A DNA stretch of 64,000 nt, taken from contig NZ_JACBZF010000005.1 of NCBI RefSeq assembly GCF_013408095.1, positions 1-64,000 on the forward strand, written 5' to 3'. Below the pieces are notes generated by a model. The model ran no database searches, was not told the origin of the DNA, and was given only the letters and a program-made list of their open reading frames with translations. The stretch's first letter is position 1; each line of letters opens with the position of its first letter. Source of the DNA: Novosphingobium marinum. GTDB taxonomy: Bacteria; Pseudomonadota; Alphaproteobacteria; Sphingomonadales; Sphingomonadaceae. Shown piece after piece: positions 16,091 to 25,119 of the stretch. Made by a program: the position numbers and the translations under genes.

Positions 16091-17236
16091 TTACCCGGTC
16101 GTCTCTACGCCGACAGGGGTAGGAGCGGCATCGACGTCCTGGCTGGGCGTGTCCTCGGTCATCTCCGCGACAGTCGGGTAGTCGGTGTACCCTTCCTTCC
16201 CCTGGGTGTAGTAGGTCGCAAGGTCGGGCCGGTTGAGCTTTGAGCCGTCGCGGTAGCGCTCGGCGAGGTCGGGATTGGCGATGAAGGCCTGTCCGAATGC
16301 GATCCCGTCGGCGCCGCCGCTCTCGATCGCTTCCGCGCCCGTCTGGCGGGTAAAGCCGGCAGTGTAGAGCACCGGCCCGTCGAACTGCGGCCTCAGGATG
16401 CCGTAGACGTCCCAGTCGACGAAGTAGTTCCCGAGCTGGAGATAGGCGATGTCGCGCTTCGAAAGCTCGCGCAGCAGGTGGCCGTAGGTCGCGGGCGCAT
16501 CGTCGTCGAACACGTCGTGGAAGGTCCAGCCCGGGGCCACCTTGACTGCGACGAACTTCGGCCCGGCGACCTCGGCCATGGCATCGACGCAGGCGAGAAC
16601 GAAGGCGCAGCGCTTCTCCAGCGTCCCGCCCCACTCGTCGGTGCGCAGGTTGGTGTTCTGCGAGAGAAACTGCATCGGCAGGTACCCGCTCGCGGCATGG
16701 AGCTCGACACCGTCGAGACCCGCGGCCAGCGCCCGTTCGGTGCAGGCCTTGAATTCGTCGATGGTGGAAAGGACCTCGGCGTGCGTCATCTCGCGCGGTT
16801 CGGGGTAGGGGCGCTTGGGGCGCGGGCACGATACGGTGTAGTGGCGCGCGGTCGGATCTGGCTGCACGGCGGAAGGAGCGATGGGTTGCGCACCGTCGAG
16901 CATGAGCGGATCGGAAAGCCTGCCGACATGCATCACCTGCATGAAGATCGCGCCGCCGCGTTCGTGCACTGCGTCCGCCACGCGCGCCCAGCCGGCCTGC
17001 TGCTCGTCGGTGTAGTTGCCCGGCGCGAAGAGATAGCCGTTGCCCATCGGCGAGGGCGAGGTGCCCTCGGTGATGATCAGGCCCGCACTGGCGCGCTGGC
17101 GATAGTGCTCGACGTTGAGGTCGGTCGGCACACCCCGCAGCGTCGAGCGCTGCCGGGTCATCGGGGCCATCGCGATGCGATTGCGCATCCGGATCCTGCC
17201 GAGGTCAAGCGGCTGAAAAAGGGAATCGATGGACAT
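16091..17236 (-). CDS. Old yellow enzyme family NADH:flavin oxidoreductase
   Basis: 381-residue FMN-dependent ene-reductase. LFQPLDLGRIRMRNRIAMAP is the family's N-terminal signature; GLIITEGT, VELHAASGYLPMQFLSQNTN, RTDEWGG and the FMN-phosphate region near GADGIAFGQAFIANPDL follow in order. Members reduce activated C=C bonds of enones, nitro-esters and similar compounds using NAD(P)H. The ATG at 17236 lies five bases after the stop of the upstream SnoaL gene, whose 3' end carries the GGAG ribosome site. The longer frame to 17644 only overlaps that gene. Confidence 0.94.
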   Translation of the reverse strand: MSIDSLFQPLDLGRIRMRNRIAMAPMTRQRSTLRGVPTDLNVEHYRQRASAGLIITEGTSPSPMGNGYLFAPGNYTDEQQAGWARVADAVHERGGAIFMQVMHVGRLSDPLMLDGAQPIAPSAVQPDPTARHYTVSCPRPKRPYPEPREMTHAEVLSTIDEFKACTERALAAGLDGVELHAASGYLPMQFLSQNTNLRTDEWGGTLEKRCAFVLACVDAMAEVAGPKFVAVKVAPGWTFHDVFDDDAPATYGHLLRELSKRDIAYLQLGNYFVDWDVYGILRPQFDGPVLYTAGFTRQTGAEAIESGGADGIAFGQAFIANPDLAERYRDGSKLNRPDLATYYTQGKEGYTDYPTVAEMTEDTPSQDVDAAPTPVGVETTG

Positions 17237-17241
17237 GGCCG

Positions 17242-17793
17242 TTATTGCTCCTGTGTCGGGCGGGAAGGAATTTCGGGAGGCAGGACCATACCCTGCTCGC
17301 CGATGGAAGCGCGCGGGCGCGGGCCGAGTGCGGCGGCCCTTTCGAAAAGGCCGACATCGCCCTGTTCCCAGGTAATCGTCAGGCAAAGCCGCCTGATCTT
17401 CCAGCCCGTGCCGGTACGGACGACGTCGTGCACGTAGTGCCCGCCGATCATGTGATGATGCTCGGCTCCGTCGAGGACGAGAACGTGGCGTGCCGACATC
17501 TGGCAGCGCAAGGTGGCTTCGTCGCCGTTCAGGTCGATATCGATGTTGGTCATTGAGTGCTGGGTGGCGTCGAACGGCGCAAGCGTGGAACACACGAGCG
17601 CGACCCATTCGTCGGCATCGAAGCTCTGGTTCACGCCCGACCATGCGAAGTCGGCGGCGATGCTGTCGGCGAAGATCGAACGGTAAAGCGACCAGTCGCG
17701 CAGGTCGATGCCGTAGGAATAGCCGTTGAGCAGAGCGGCGATCGCCTGCCGGTCTTCAAGGCTGCGCAGCTGCGCTTCGATCTCGCCGTTCAT
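17242..17793 (-). CDS. SnoaL-like protein
   Basis: 183 residues from the ATG at 17793, preceded by GGGGGA; the frame can also open at a TTG at 17820. LRSLEDRQAIAALLNGYSYG, then SIFADSIAADF and a sheet ending GTGWKIRRLCLTITWEQG, match the SnoaL-like fold. It is the first gene of the SnoaL-OYE-SnoaL unit. It resembles the gene at 15502 only in fold, so the two probably act on different intermediates. The last 25 residues are proline-rich. Confidence 0.85.
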   Translation of the reverse strand: MNGEIEAQLRSLEDRQAIAALLNGYSYGIDLRDWSLYRSIFADSIAADFAWSGVNQSFDADEWVALVCSTLAPFDATQHSMTNIDIDLNGDEATLRCQMSARHVLVLDGAEHHHMIGGHYVHDVVRTGTGWKIRRLCLTITWEQGDVGLFERAAALGPRPRASIGEQGMVLPPEIPSRPTQEQ

Positions 17794-17868
17794 CCAATCC
17801 CCCCGCTCACTGCCGTTCAATGGCCGGAACGGTGACGGTTTTCAACCGTTCGATGGGGCTCGCCCGCC

Positions 17869-18474
17869 TTATTCGAAGCCGGGCACGAATTGTTCCGGCA
17901 CGGTCCAGCGATAGACCTTGCGGCTGCCCACCTGCCGCTCTTCCTCGGGCCGCCAGTCGCTCATGCCGAAAGCATGGCTGACCACGCGCGAGCCTGTGTC
18001 CAGTTCCTCGAGCAGCTTGGGGCGCAGCCGCAGGTTGAGCGTCGGCAGCAGGTATAGCGTGACGACGCTGGCTTCGCTGAGGTCGGTCTCGAACAGGTCG
18101 GCCTGGCGGAACGTGACGAGATGGTCGACGCCCGCCTTGCGCGCGTTTCGGCGTGCCCGCTCGACGAGCTTTTCGTCGATCTCGATGCCGACTGCACGAA
18201 TGCCGTGGGCCTTCGCCGCCTCGATCGGGATGCGCCCGTCGCCCGAGCCGAGATCGTAGAGCACGTCGCCTTCGCGGATTTCCGCCATGTCGAGCATCGC
18301 GTCCACCACCGGTCGCGGTGTCGCGACATAGTGGATGTCCTGATGCCCGGGGTCCTCGGGTGAGGGCAGCAATTGCCCGCAGCCCGGAAGCGCGGCGGCG
18401 GCAAGCAGGATCGGCCAGAATCTGGAAATGGGGCACCTGTATCGAGGAGGATCTTCAGCGGGCGTCCCTATCAT
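17869..18474 (-). CDS. Class I SAM-dependent methyltransferase with lipoprotein-like N-terminus
   Basis: 201 residues. A hydrophobic segment and lipobox-like LPGCGQ (Cys near 32) open the protein, followed by HYVATPRPVVDAMLDMA, the SAM-binding VLYDLGSGDGRIPIEAA, GIEIDEKLVERAR and VVTLYLLPTLNLRLRP. The pattern resembles the FAM173/ATPSCKMT group of protein lysine methyltransferases. An exported SAM enzyme would be odd because SAM is cytoplasmic, so the N-terminus may instead be a membrane anchor or a mis-set start. It overlaps the upstream permease stop by 20 bases. A paralogue lies at 19862 on the other strand. Confidence 0.85.
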   Translation of the reverse strand: MIGTPAEDPPRYRCPISRFWPILLAAAALPGCGQLLPSPEDPGHQDIHYVATPRPVVDAMLDMAEIREGDVLYDLGSGDGRIPIEAAKAHGIRAVGIEIDEKLVERARRNARKAGVDHLVTFRQADLFETDLSEASVVTLYLLPTLNLRLRPKLLEELDTGSRVVSHAFGMSDWRPEEERQVGSRKVYRWTVPEQFVPGFE

Positions 18475-19780
18475 CGGCGCGCAGGAACGGGAACAGCAGG
18501 ACGCCCGACAGCATCAGGCCCGCGCTGAACAGCGCGCCGATGCCGGTGTAGGCGAGGCTGGAGTAGAGCAGGTACGTGCAACTCGCGCAGAAGATCGCGG
18601 GAACGAGCGGATAGAGCGGTACGGTGAACGGGCGCACCATGTGCGGCTGGCGCGCGCGGAACACGAACAGCGAAACGCCGACGGCCAGGAAGAAGAACCA
18701 GAAGGCGGGTGCGGTGTATTCGACCGCAAGCTGGAACCCGTCTCGCGCCATCGCCCCTGCGGCGACGAGGAGGAGTGCGATCCCCCCTTGCAGCAGGAGG
18801 GCGTTCGACGGCGAGTGGCGTTCGGCGTCCCACCGCGCCAGCCAGCCCATGCCCCTGACATCCTGCCCCAGGGCGTGGGCGGAACGCGCGCCCGTCAGGA
18901 TGGTGCCGTGCGCCGATGCCAGCGCCGCTGCCGCGACCATCAGGCTGATGAGAAGCGCACCGCCGGGTCCCCATGCCGCCTGCAGGACATCCGCCGCCGG
19001 CGCATCGGAAGCGGCGAGGCCGTTTGTACCGAGGGCACGGATCAGCGCGTAGTTGACCAGGAGGTAGGCGCCCGCGATCACCGCTATGCTGCTGACGAGC
19101 ACTCGCGCAATCCGCGCCGGCGGACCCTCCAGTTCGGCCGAAAGGTACGCCGCCTCGTTCCACCCTCCGTAGGTCAGCAGCACGAAGACGAGCGCGAGGC
19201 CGATCGATGAACTCTCGAGCGGTCCCGCAGCGGGAGCGGTTGCGGCAGGCTCCGCCCACAGCGCCGCCAGCACCAGCAGGCCGAGGCCGGCGATTTCGAG
19301 CGCGGTCAGCCAGCGCTGCGCCCTCGCGCCCATGCGCAGGCCGGTCCAGTGGATCGCGGTGATCGCGCTTATCGCGATCGCGGCATGAAGCGCGGCGGAG
19401 TTCGGTCCGAGCGCCAGCAGCCGCGTCGCATAGTCGCCGTATACGTAGGCAAGCAGTGCAAGCGATCCGGTCTGGATCACGAGCAGTCGCGACCACCCGT
19501 AGAGGACGGCGATGCGCTTTCCATAGGCGCGGCGCAGCAGGCTGTACTCCCCGCCTGTCGCGGGAAACGTACTCGCTAGCTCGGCATAGCATAGCGCCCC
19601 TGCGAGCGAGAGCAGCGCGCCCGCTATCCACACGCCCAGGATCGCCGGTTCGCCGGGCAGGTTCGCCGCGACGAGCGGCGGCGTGCGGAATATGCCCGCG
19701 CCCACGACGATCCCGACGACGATGGCGACGGCATCGATCCCTGCCAGCGGCTTTGCCGATGCGTTCAAGCGTATCACCAT
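18455..19780 (-). CDS. APC-superfamily amino-acid permease
   Basis: 441 residues with about twelve hydrophobic helices. GIVVGAGIFRTPPLVAANLP is the classic first-helix substrate motif of APC transporters, and LCYAELASTFPATGGEYSLL is the second conserved stretch. The short C-terminus ends in FLRADDRDAR. Substrate not predictable, probably an amino acid. Its 3' end overlaps the methyltransferase gene at 17869, so these two are coupled. It is divergent from a second, related methyltransferase after 82 bases. Confidence 0.92.
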   Translation of the reverse strand: MVIRLNASAKPLAGIDAVAIVVGIVVGAGIFRTPPLVAANLPGEPAILGVWIAGALLSLAGALCYAELASTFPATGGEYSLLRRAYGKRIAVLYGWSRLLVIQTGSLALLAYVYGDYATRLLALGPNSAALHAAIAISAITAIHWTGLRMGARAQRWLTALEIAGLGLLVLAALWAEPAATAPAAGPLESSSIGLALVFVLLTYGGWNEAAYLSAELEGPPARIARVLVSSIAVIAGAYLLVNYALIRALGTNGLAASDAPAADVLQAAWGPGGALLISLMVAAAALASAHGTILTGARSAHALGQDVRGMGWLARWDAERHSPSNALLLQGGIALLLVAAGAMARDGFQLAVEYTAPAFWFFFLAVGVSLFVFRARQPHMVRPFTVPLYPLVPAIFCASCTYLLYSSLAYTGIGALFSAGLMLSGVLLFPFLRADDRDAR

Positions 19781-19861
19781 TTTCGGAACCGGTTCGATGC
19801 GCCGTCGTGGCGGCCGGGCGGCATGCTGTCAAACCGTCGATGCATGCTATACTCGTCTGCG

Positions 19862-20422
19862 ATGCCTCAGTTCGCCCCACTGCTTCTCGGTGCGCTCGCC
19901 TTTTCGCTAGCCGCGACGCAGTCCACGCCCGTCGACAGCGGACAGTCGGCTCCACCCGACAAGCAGCCCGATGTCGTTTACGTGCCGACGCCGGAGCCGG
20001 TAGTCAGCGTGATGCTGCGCATGGCGAACCCGAAGCGCGGCGAAGTGCTCTACGATCTCGGCTCGGGCGACGGACGCATTCCGATCAAGGCTGCCAGGCG
20101 CTACGGCATTCACGCGGTGGGCATCGAGATAGATCCGGAGCTTGTCGAACAGGCGCGCGCCAATGCCGTCGAAGCGGGCGTCGACGATCGCGTGGCGTTT
20201 CGCCAGCAGGACCTGTTCGCAGTCGACCTCTCGGAAGCGGACATCGTCACGCTCTACCTGTTGCCGGAACTCAACCTCAAATTGCGCTCGAAGCTGATCG
20301 AGCAACTGAAGCCCGGGGCGCGCATCGTCAGCCATGCCTTCGACATGGGCCAGTGGGAGCCGCACGACGCCAAGCGGGTGCGCGGCAGGGTGGTCTATCT
20401 CTGGACAATTCCCGAACCCTGA
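19862..20422 (+). CDS. Class I SAM-dependent methyltransferase with signal-like N-terminus
   Basis: 186 residues from the ATG at 19862; the frame extends 13 codons upstream but MPQFAPLLLGALAFSLAATQ is a convincing hydrophobic start. VVYVPTPEPVVSVMLRMA, VLYDLGSGDGRIPIKAA, GIEIDPELVEQARANA and IVTLYLLPELNLKLRS closely parallel the gene at 17869, so they are paralogues. The C-terminal VVYLWTIPEP matches too. Its fold and motifs resemble the FAM173/ATPSCKMT methyltransferases. It is divergent from the permease and convergent, ten bases apart, with the TPR-sulfotransferase. Confidence 0.87.
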   Translation: MPQFAPLLLGALAFSLAATQSTPVDSGQSAPPDKQPDVVYVPTPEPVVSVMLRMANPKRGEVLYDLGSGDGRIPIKAARRYGIHAVGIEIDPELVEQARANAVEAGVDDRVAFRQQDLFAVDLSEADIVTLYLLPELNLKLRSKLIEQLKPGARIVSHAFDMGQWEPHDAKRVRGRVVYLWTIPEP

Positions 20423-20432
20423 GGAAAACGCG

Positions 20433-22403
20433 TCAAGCGAGGTCGCCCAGCGCCTCGCGCAAGTCGCCCAGCCACGGCTCGAAGGGCTTCCACGCATCCA
20501 TCCCGGAGCGGTTGAGCGGCTGGCGGACCTGTTCCGAACTCGCCGTGCGCACCGCGCGCTCGGTCCGGTGGAATTCGAGGCACCGCTCCTCGAAGGGCAG
20601 GTCAAGGTAGTCGAGCATCCGGCGCACCTGCCCTTCGAGGTCGTCGAGCACGTCCTCGTGCCGGACGCGCAGCACCCGGCCCGGCAGCACGCGGTCCCAA
20701 TGGCCCATCAGCTGCACGTAATCGCGATAGTACCGACCGATCTCGGTCAGGCCGTACGTGAACTCCTGCCCCTCGGCGAACAGCTGCTTGAAGCCGGAAA
20801 AGCAGCAGTCCATCGGTGCACGCCGGGCATCGATGATCCTCGCGTTGGGCAGGATCAGGTGGATGAGCCCGATGTGCCGGAAATTGTTGGGCATCTTGTC
20901 GATGAAGAACGGCGCGCCCTGCCTGTGGATGCGCGTGTTCTCGATATACTGGCGGCCCATTTCCGCCAGCTTCCCGGGCGGGAGGTCGCGCAGGATGTCC
21001 GGGTACTGCGACGCGCCCGCCTTGCGACCGCGCAGCCGGTGCGCAAGCGCGAGAATGTCGGGAAGCTCCAGCGTTCCGTCGACCTGGCTGTGCGAAGCGA
21101 GGATTTGTTCGAGCAGGGTGGAACCCGCGCGCGGCAGGCCGAGGATGAAGATCGGGTCGGGCGAGGGTTCGCCCGCGCCGGACTTCTCCTCGAACAGGTC
21201 GCGCGTGCAGACCTGGGCCTGGCGGGCCAGTTCGGCGCTCATCCGGTCGGCATCGTATCCGCTCTGCCTTCGTTTCAGGCGGTTGCCGTCCTCGTAGAAG
21301 CGAAAGCTCTGCGCGAAGTCCTTCCGGTCCTCGTAAGCCTTGGCGAGCGCGAACGAGATGTGGACCCGGTCCATGAATCCGAGGTCGCCGCGTTCGACCT
21401 GCCCGCGCATCAGTTCGAGTTCGGCATCCTCGAAGCGGTAGGTCTTGAGATTGGCGAGCGCGTACCAGGTGTCGCCGTGCGCCGGAGCGACGTCGAGCGC
21501 GGACCGGTAGGACGCTACCGCCTCGTCGCGCCGTCCCGCCGTCTTCAGCGCATGGCCGCGCGAAGTCAGCGTCGCCGGGTCGCGCGGCAGTTTTTCGAGA
21601 ACCGCGTCGAACAGCTCGAACGCGCGGTCGTAGTCGCCCGTCTGCATTGCCTCGATCGCGAGGTGCGACTGGAACAGCGGATTGCCGGGGTCGCTTTCGC
21701 AGAGCCGTTCGGCTTCCTCGAGCGCGCGGGCGAATTTTTGCCGGGCGCGAAGGACCTGGATGTAATCGAGCCGCAACTGCGCATTGTCCGGTTCGAAGGA
21801 CACCGCGCTTTCCAGCAGGAATTCGGCATCGTCGAGGACGCCGAGGCGCTTGCCGATCTCGGCGAGCAGGCGCATGGCCTCGGTATCGCGCGGATTGCGG
21901 CGCAAATAGTGGCGGCAGATCTCCTCGGCGCGCAGCGGGCGACCCTCGTGGAGGTGGTTCGTCACCGCGAGCAGTTCGCGTGGCATCGTGCGCAGGCGCT
22001 CTGCCTGCGCGGTCGCGGCGCGGGCTTCGCTATCCCGGCCCGTGCCGGAAAGCAGTTCTGCCTGCGCGCGCCAGCTTGCCTCGAGCGCGGGATTGTAGCG
22101 GCAGGCCGCGCCATAGGCTGCAAGCGCCTCGTCGCGCCGGCCTCGCGCACGGGCGAGGTGGCCGTGCTCCTGCCATGCGCGTCCGTATTCGGGAGAAGCC
22201 GACTTGAGCCGCGCGAGGAACCCCGCAGCCGCGTCGAAGTCCCTCAGGTAGCGGGCAGCGACGGCGGCGAGGTAGAGCGCCTCGGCATCATCGGGGGAGG
22301 AGCCGAGCAGGGCGACGGCCAGCGCTAGCGCATCGTCGAAGCGGCCTTCCTTCAGCGCGACCTGCGCGTCGCGAACCGCCGAATTGTCGCCTTGCGTCGC
22401 CAT
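20433..22403 (-). CDS. TPR repeat protein with C-terminal sulfotransferase domain
   Basis: 656 residues. The N-terminal 400 or so residues are tetratricopeptide repeats (for example KEGRFDDALALAVALLGSSP and GDYDRAFELFDAVLEKLPRD). The C-terminal domain has the PAPS-binding loop FILGLPRAGSTLLEQILASH (about 419-438) and the later DARRAPMDCCFSGFKQLF with the 3'-phosphate-binding Arg/Ser. Such fusions sulfate unknown acceptors, possibly peptides. The ATG at 22403 follows GAGGCGGG. It lies 82 bases after a TonB-dependent receptor with a hairpin between, a pairing also seen elsewhere in the order (recalled, not checked). Confidence 0.9.
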   Translation of the reverse strand: MATQGDNSAVRDAQVALKEGRFDDALALAVALLGSSPDDAEALYLAAVAARYLRDFDAAAGFLARLKSASPEYGRAWQEHGHLARARGRRDEALAAYGAACRYNPALEASWRAQAELLSGTGRDSEARAATAQAERLRTMPRELLAVTNHLHEGRPLRAEEICRHYLRRNPRDTEAMRLLAEIGKRLGVLDDAEFLLESAVSFEPDNAQLRLDYIQVLRARQKFARALEEAERLCESDPGNPLFQSHLAIEAMQTGDYDRAFELFDAVLEKLPRDPATLTSRGHALKTAGRRDEAVASYRSALDVAPAHGDTWYALANLKTYRFEDAELELMRGQVERGDLGFMDRVHISFALAKAYEDRKDFAQSFRFYEDGNRLKRRQSGYDADRMSAELARQAQVCTRDLFEEKSGAGEPSPDPIFILGLPRAGSTLLEQILASHSQVDGTLELPDILALAHRLRGRKAGASQYPDILRDLPPGKLAEMGRQYIENTRIHRQGAPFFIDKMPNNFRHIGLIHLILPNARIIDARRAPMDCCFSGFKQLFAEGQEFTYGLTEIGRYYRDYVQLMGHWDRVLPGRVLRVRHEDVLDDLEGQVRRMLDYLDLPFEERCLEFHRTERAVRTASSEQVRQPLNRSGMDAWKPFEPWLGDLREALGDLA

Positions 22404-22430
22404 GGCCCGCCTCATGCCCGGAAATGCGAA

Positions 22431-22462
22431 CGGCGGGCAAGGCCGATCCGCCTTGCCCGCCG
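22431..22462 (-). terminator. Long perfect hairpin between receptor and sulfotransferase genes
   Basis: A 13-bp perfect stem CGGCGGGCAAGGC/GCCTTGCCCGCCG with a six-base loop lies in the 82-base gap. It has no T-run on the minus side, so it may be an attenuator or mRNA 3'-end stabiliser that lowers expression of the downstream sulfotransferase rather than a full terminator. Confidence 0.6.
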
Positions 22463-22485
22463 CTCCCGTTCGGGTCGCGCCTCGC

Positions 22486-25119
22486 TCAGTACTCGAACGA
22501 GACCCGCACGCCGCCTGTCAGCGGACGGTTGGTCGTGATCCGGGCCCGGTCGTAATAGAAGCTGCCCGCGATCTGCGCGCGCTCGTCGGTCAGGTTCTCG
22601 CCGAAGACTTCGACCGACCACATGTCGCCGCGCAGCCCTGCGGTCAGCGAGAACGTCGTGTAGCCGTCGAGCTTCAGCTTGTTGATCTCGATGATGTCGG
22701 TGAACTTCGAGGACGAATGGGTCACCTGCGGCATGATGTGCGCCGTCATGTCGCCCACTTCCCACTCGTACCGCACGCGCAGGTTGCCCTGGAACTTGGG
22801 CGCGTAGGCAAGCGGCGCCCCCCTCACGACATCGTCGGTCGGGGTCAGGACGTCGGTGATCTTGGTGTCGAGCAGCGAGAACGCGCCCGCCACAGTGAGG
22901 CCGGGCATCGTGTAGGGCGCGAAGGTGAAATCGCTCTCCAGCCCGTAGATGCGCGCATCCGCCGCATTGTCCGAGAAGAACAGGTTGGTGATGCTGGGAT
23001 CGAAGATCGTGGTCTGCAAACGGCTGATGTCGACGTAGAACGCACTGCCGTTGAAGCGCAGCTGGCGGTCGAACAGCTCGGTTTTCCAGCCGATTTCGTA
23101 ATTCTTCACCTCGTCGGTTTCGAGTTCGAAGGGGACCGTGAAGCCGTTCGGGCCGAGCGCGCCGCCGGGACGGTTGAGCAGGCCGGGGCGGAAGCCTTCC
23201 GAGTAGGTCAGGTAGAACAGCGTGTCCTCGGTCGGAGTGACGGTAATCGTGCCCTTGAGGATCGTGCCCTTGGTGCCCGCCGAATCCGGCGCGGCGAGCG
23301 CGTTGAACACCTGCGTCGCCTGCGCTTCGGACAGGCCGGCGGCCATGATGTCCGCAACCGTGTCGCCCGCCGAGAAGGTCTGGCGAAGATCGGCGCTGCA
23401 CGATCCGATGAAGGTGTACTGTCCGTCGCCGTCGTAGAGGTCGGAGATGTTCGTGCCGAACGCATCCGCATCCTGCGCCGCGCCCGAGTTGCAGAACGAG
23501 GAGTTCGCCGTACCCTCGAAATCGACGTCGATGTCGTAGTAGCGCGCGCCTACGGTCAGGGTCAGCAGGTCGGGAACGACGTCGAAGCTGGCCTCTCCGA
23601 AGATGCCGAACTGCTCGTCCGTGCGCTTTACGTCGTTGCGGAAGATCGTGCCGGTCGGGAACGGTCCCGCATCCGACCGGTAGGCGCCGGCGAACGGGAA
23701 GTTGGGTGCGAATGCGCCGAACGGATCGGCGATCGCGCTGCCCGGATAGACGTAGTCGTTGCGCTCCTTCAGGGTCAGGTCCTGGTAGAAGACGCCCGCG
23801 GTCAGGCGGATCCGTTCGGTTTGCGGCGTGTTGACGCGGAATTCCTGCGTGAACACTTCGGTGCCGCCATCGGACGTGACGTAGAGGTTCGGCGCCTGGC
23901 AGGTGCCCGACGGTGCCGCGTCGCCCGGATAGGTCACCGACCCGTCGCAGATGTAGTACGGCAGGTACTGACCGGCGAAGAGATAGTCGGTGTAGTCGAC
24001 GCGCTGGTGCGTCTCGCGGTCGGTGTAGGCGCCGGTGTAGACGATATCGAGCATCGCCAGACGACCTTCGACCGTCCACGAAGTGTTCGAGAAGTCGTCC
24101 TCGAGCCGGTCGTCCTCGAAACGCTGGATTTCGAGATCGTCGAGCCCCAGTTCGGGGTCGGCGAAGAACACGCCGTCCGATTCCACGCTCTGGCGCATGT
24201 GCTGCACGGTGATCTTCCAGTCGGGCGAGACTTCATACAGCGCGCTGACGCGGAAGCCCGCGTACTGCGTGTCGTTGAAATTGTCCTGGACCAGGCCGGC
24301 ATTGTCGGCGGCAAGGAAGTTGACGCCCGAAAGATCGGAGGTGCCCTGGAAACCGGCGCGCTGCGGACTGACCGGCACGCCGTTCGCGCGCACCGTCCCG
24401 GCGGCGCGGAAGCGGGCGCTTCCCGCTGCCGTGCGGGTACCAGCGACATTGTCGATGTAGCCGCCCTGGTCGTCGAGGAAGGCGACGCCGCGCAGCGCGA
24501 AGCTGTCGGTCACCGGGACGTTCAGCATGACCTCGCCCTTGTAGCTGGTCTCGCCGCCCTTGGTGAACGAGGTTTCCGCCTTTGCCTTGGCCGCGAACCC
24601 GGCAAGGCTGGGCTTGTTGGTGATGAGCCGCACGACGCCCGCCTGCGAGGACGCTCCGAACAGCGTTCCCTGCGGACCGCCGAGCACTTCGATCCGCTCG
24701 AGGTCCGCAGCATAGACGTCGAGGTTGCGTCCAGGCTGCGCGAGCGGCTGGTCGTCGAGGTACATCGCGACATTGGGGGCAAGGCCCGCGACGCCTGCGG
24801 TGGTCAGGTTCGGCGTGGTCGAGGCCAGGCCGCGGATATAGATCGTCGACTGACCGGGGCCGCTGCCGCCCGCGGTCACGCTCGGAAGCTGCTCGAGATA
24901 GTCGTTGAAGGTGTTGACGCCGAGATTGTCGAGTTCCTCCTCGCCGATGGCGTTCAGCGAGACAGGCACGTCCTGCAGGTCTTCGCTGCGCTTCGTCGCG
25001 GTGACGATGATTTCCTGAAGGCCGCCGGTGCGCGCGGGAGTCGCTTCCTGCGCCGCTGCCGGTGCGGCGATCGCCATGGCCAGCGCGCCGATGGATGCGC
25101 CGCTGCTCAGCTTCGACAT
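22486..25119 (-). CDS. TonB-dependent outer-membrane receptor
   Basis: 877 residues. The ATG at 25119 has AGAGGAAAG upstream and opens a signal peptide ending AAPAAAQ (about residue 24). A TonB box (QEIIVTATKR) follows, then the plug with VLGGPQGTLFGASSQAGVVR and a long barrel ending VSFEY. The barrel contains several Cys-bearing extracellular loops (ICDGSVTYPG and SGTCQAPN; SSFCNSG), unlike the receptor at 2827. It belongs to the broad group of sphingomonad receptors of unknown cargo. The paired downstream TPR-sulfotransferase may modify the cargo or a partner, which is inference. Confidence 0.94.
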   Translation of the reverse strand: MSKLSSGASIGALAMAIAAPAAAQEATPARTGGLQEIIVTATKRSEDLQDVPVSLNAIGEEELDNLGVNTFNDYLEQLPSVTAGGSGPGQSTIYIRGLASTTPNLTTAGVAGLAPNVAMYLDDQPLAQPGRNLDVYAADLERIEVLGGPQGTLFGASSQAGVVRLITNKPSLAGFAAKAKAETSFTKGGETSYKGEVMLNVPVTDSFALRGVAFLDDQGGYIDNVAGTRTAAGSARFRAAGTVRANGVPVSPQRAGFQGTSDLSGVNFLAADNAGLVQDNFNDTQYAGFRVSALYEVSPDWKITVQHMRQSVESDGVFFADPELGLDDLEIQRFEDDRLEDDFSNTSWTVEGRLAMLDIVYTGAYTDRETHQRVDYTDYLFAGQYLPYYICDGSVTYPGDAAPSGTCQAPNLYVTSDGGTEVFTQEFRVNTPQTERIRLTAGVFYQDLTLKERNDYVYPGSAIADPFGAFAPNFPFAGAYRSDAGPFPTGTIFRNDVKRTDEQFGIFGEASFDVVPDLLTLTVGARYYDIDVDFEGTANSSFCNSGAAQDADAFGTNISDLYDGDGQYTFIGSCSADLRQTFSAGDTVADIMAAGLSEAQATQVFNALAAPDSAGTKGTILKGTITVTPTEDTLFYLTYSEGFRPGLLNRPGGALGPNGFTVPFELETDEVKNYEIGWKTELFDRQLRFNGSAFYVDISRLQTTIFDPSITNLFFSDNAADARIYGLESDFTFAPYTMPGLTVAGAFSLLDTKITDVLTPTDDVVRGAPLAYAPKFQGNLRVRYEWEVGDMTAHIMPQVTHSSSKFTDIIEINKLKLDGYTTFSLTAGLRGDMWSVEVFGENLTDERAQIAGSFYYDRARITTNRPLTGGVRVSFEY

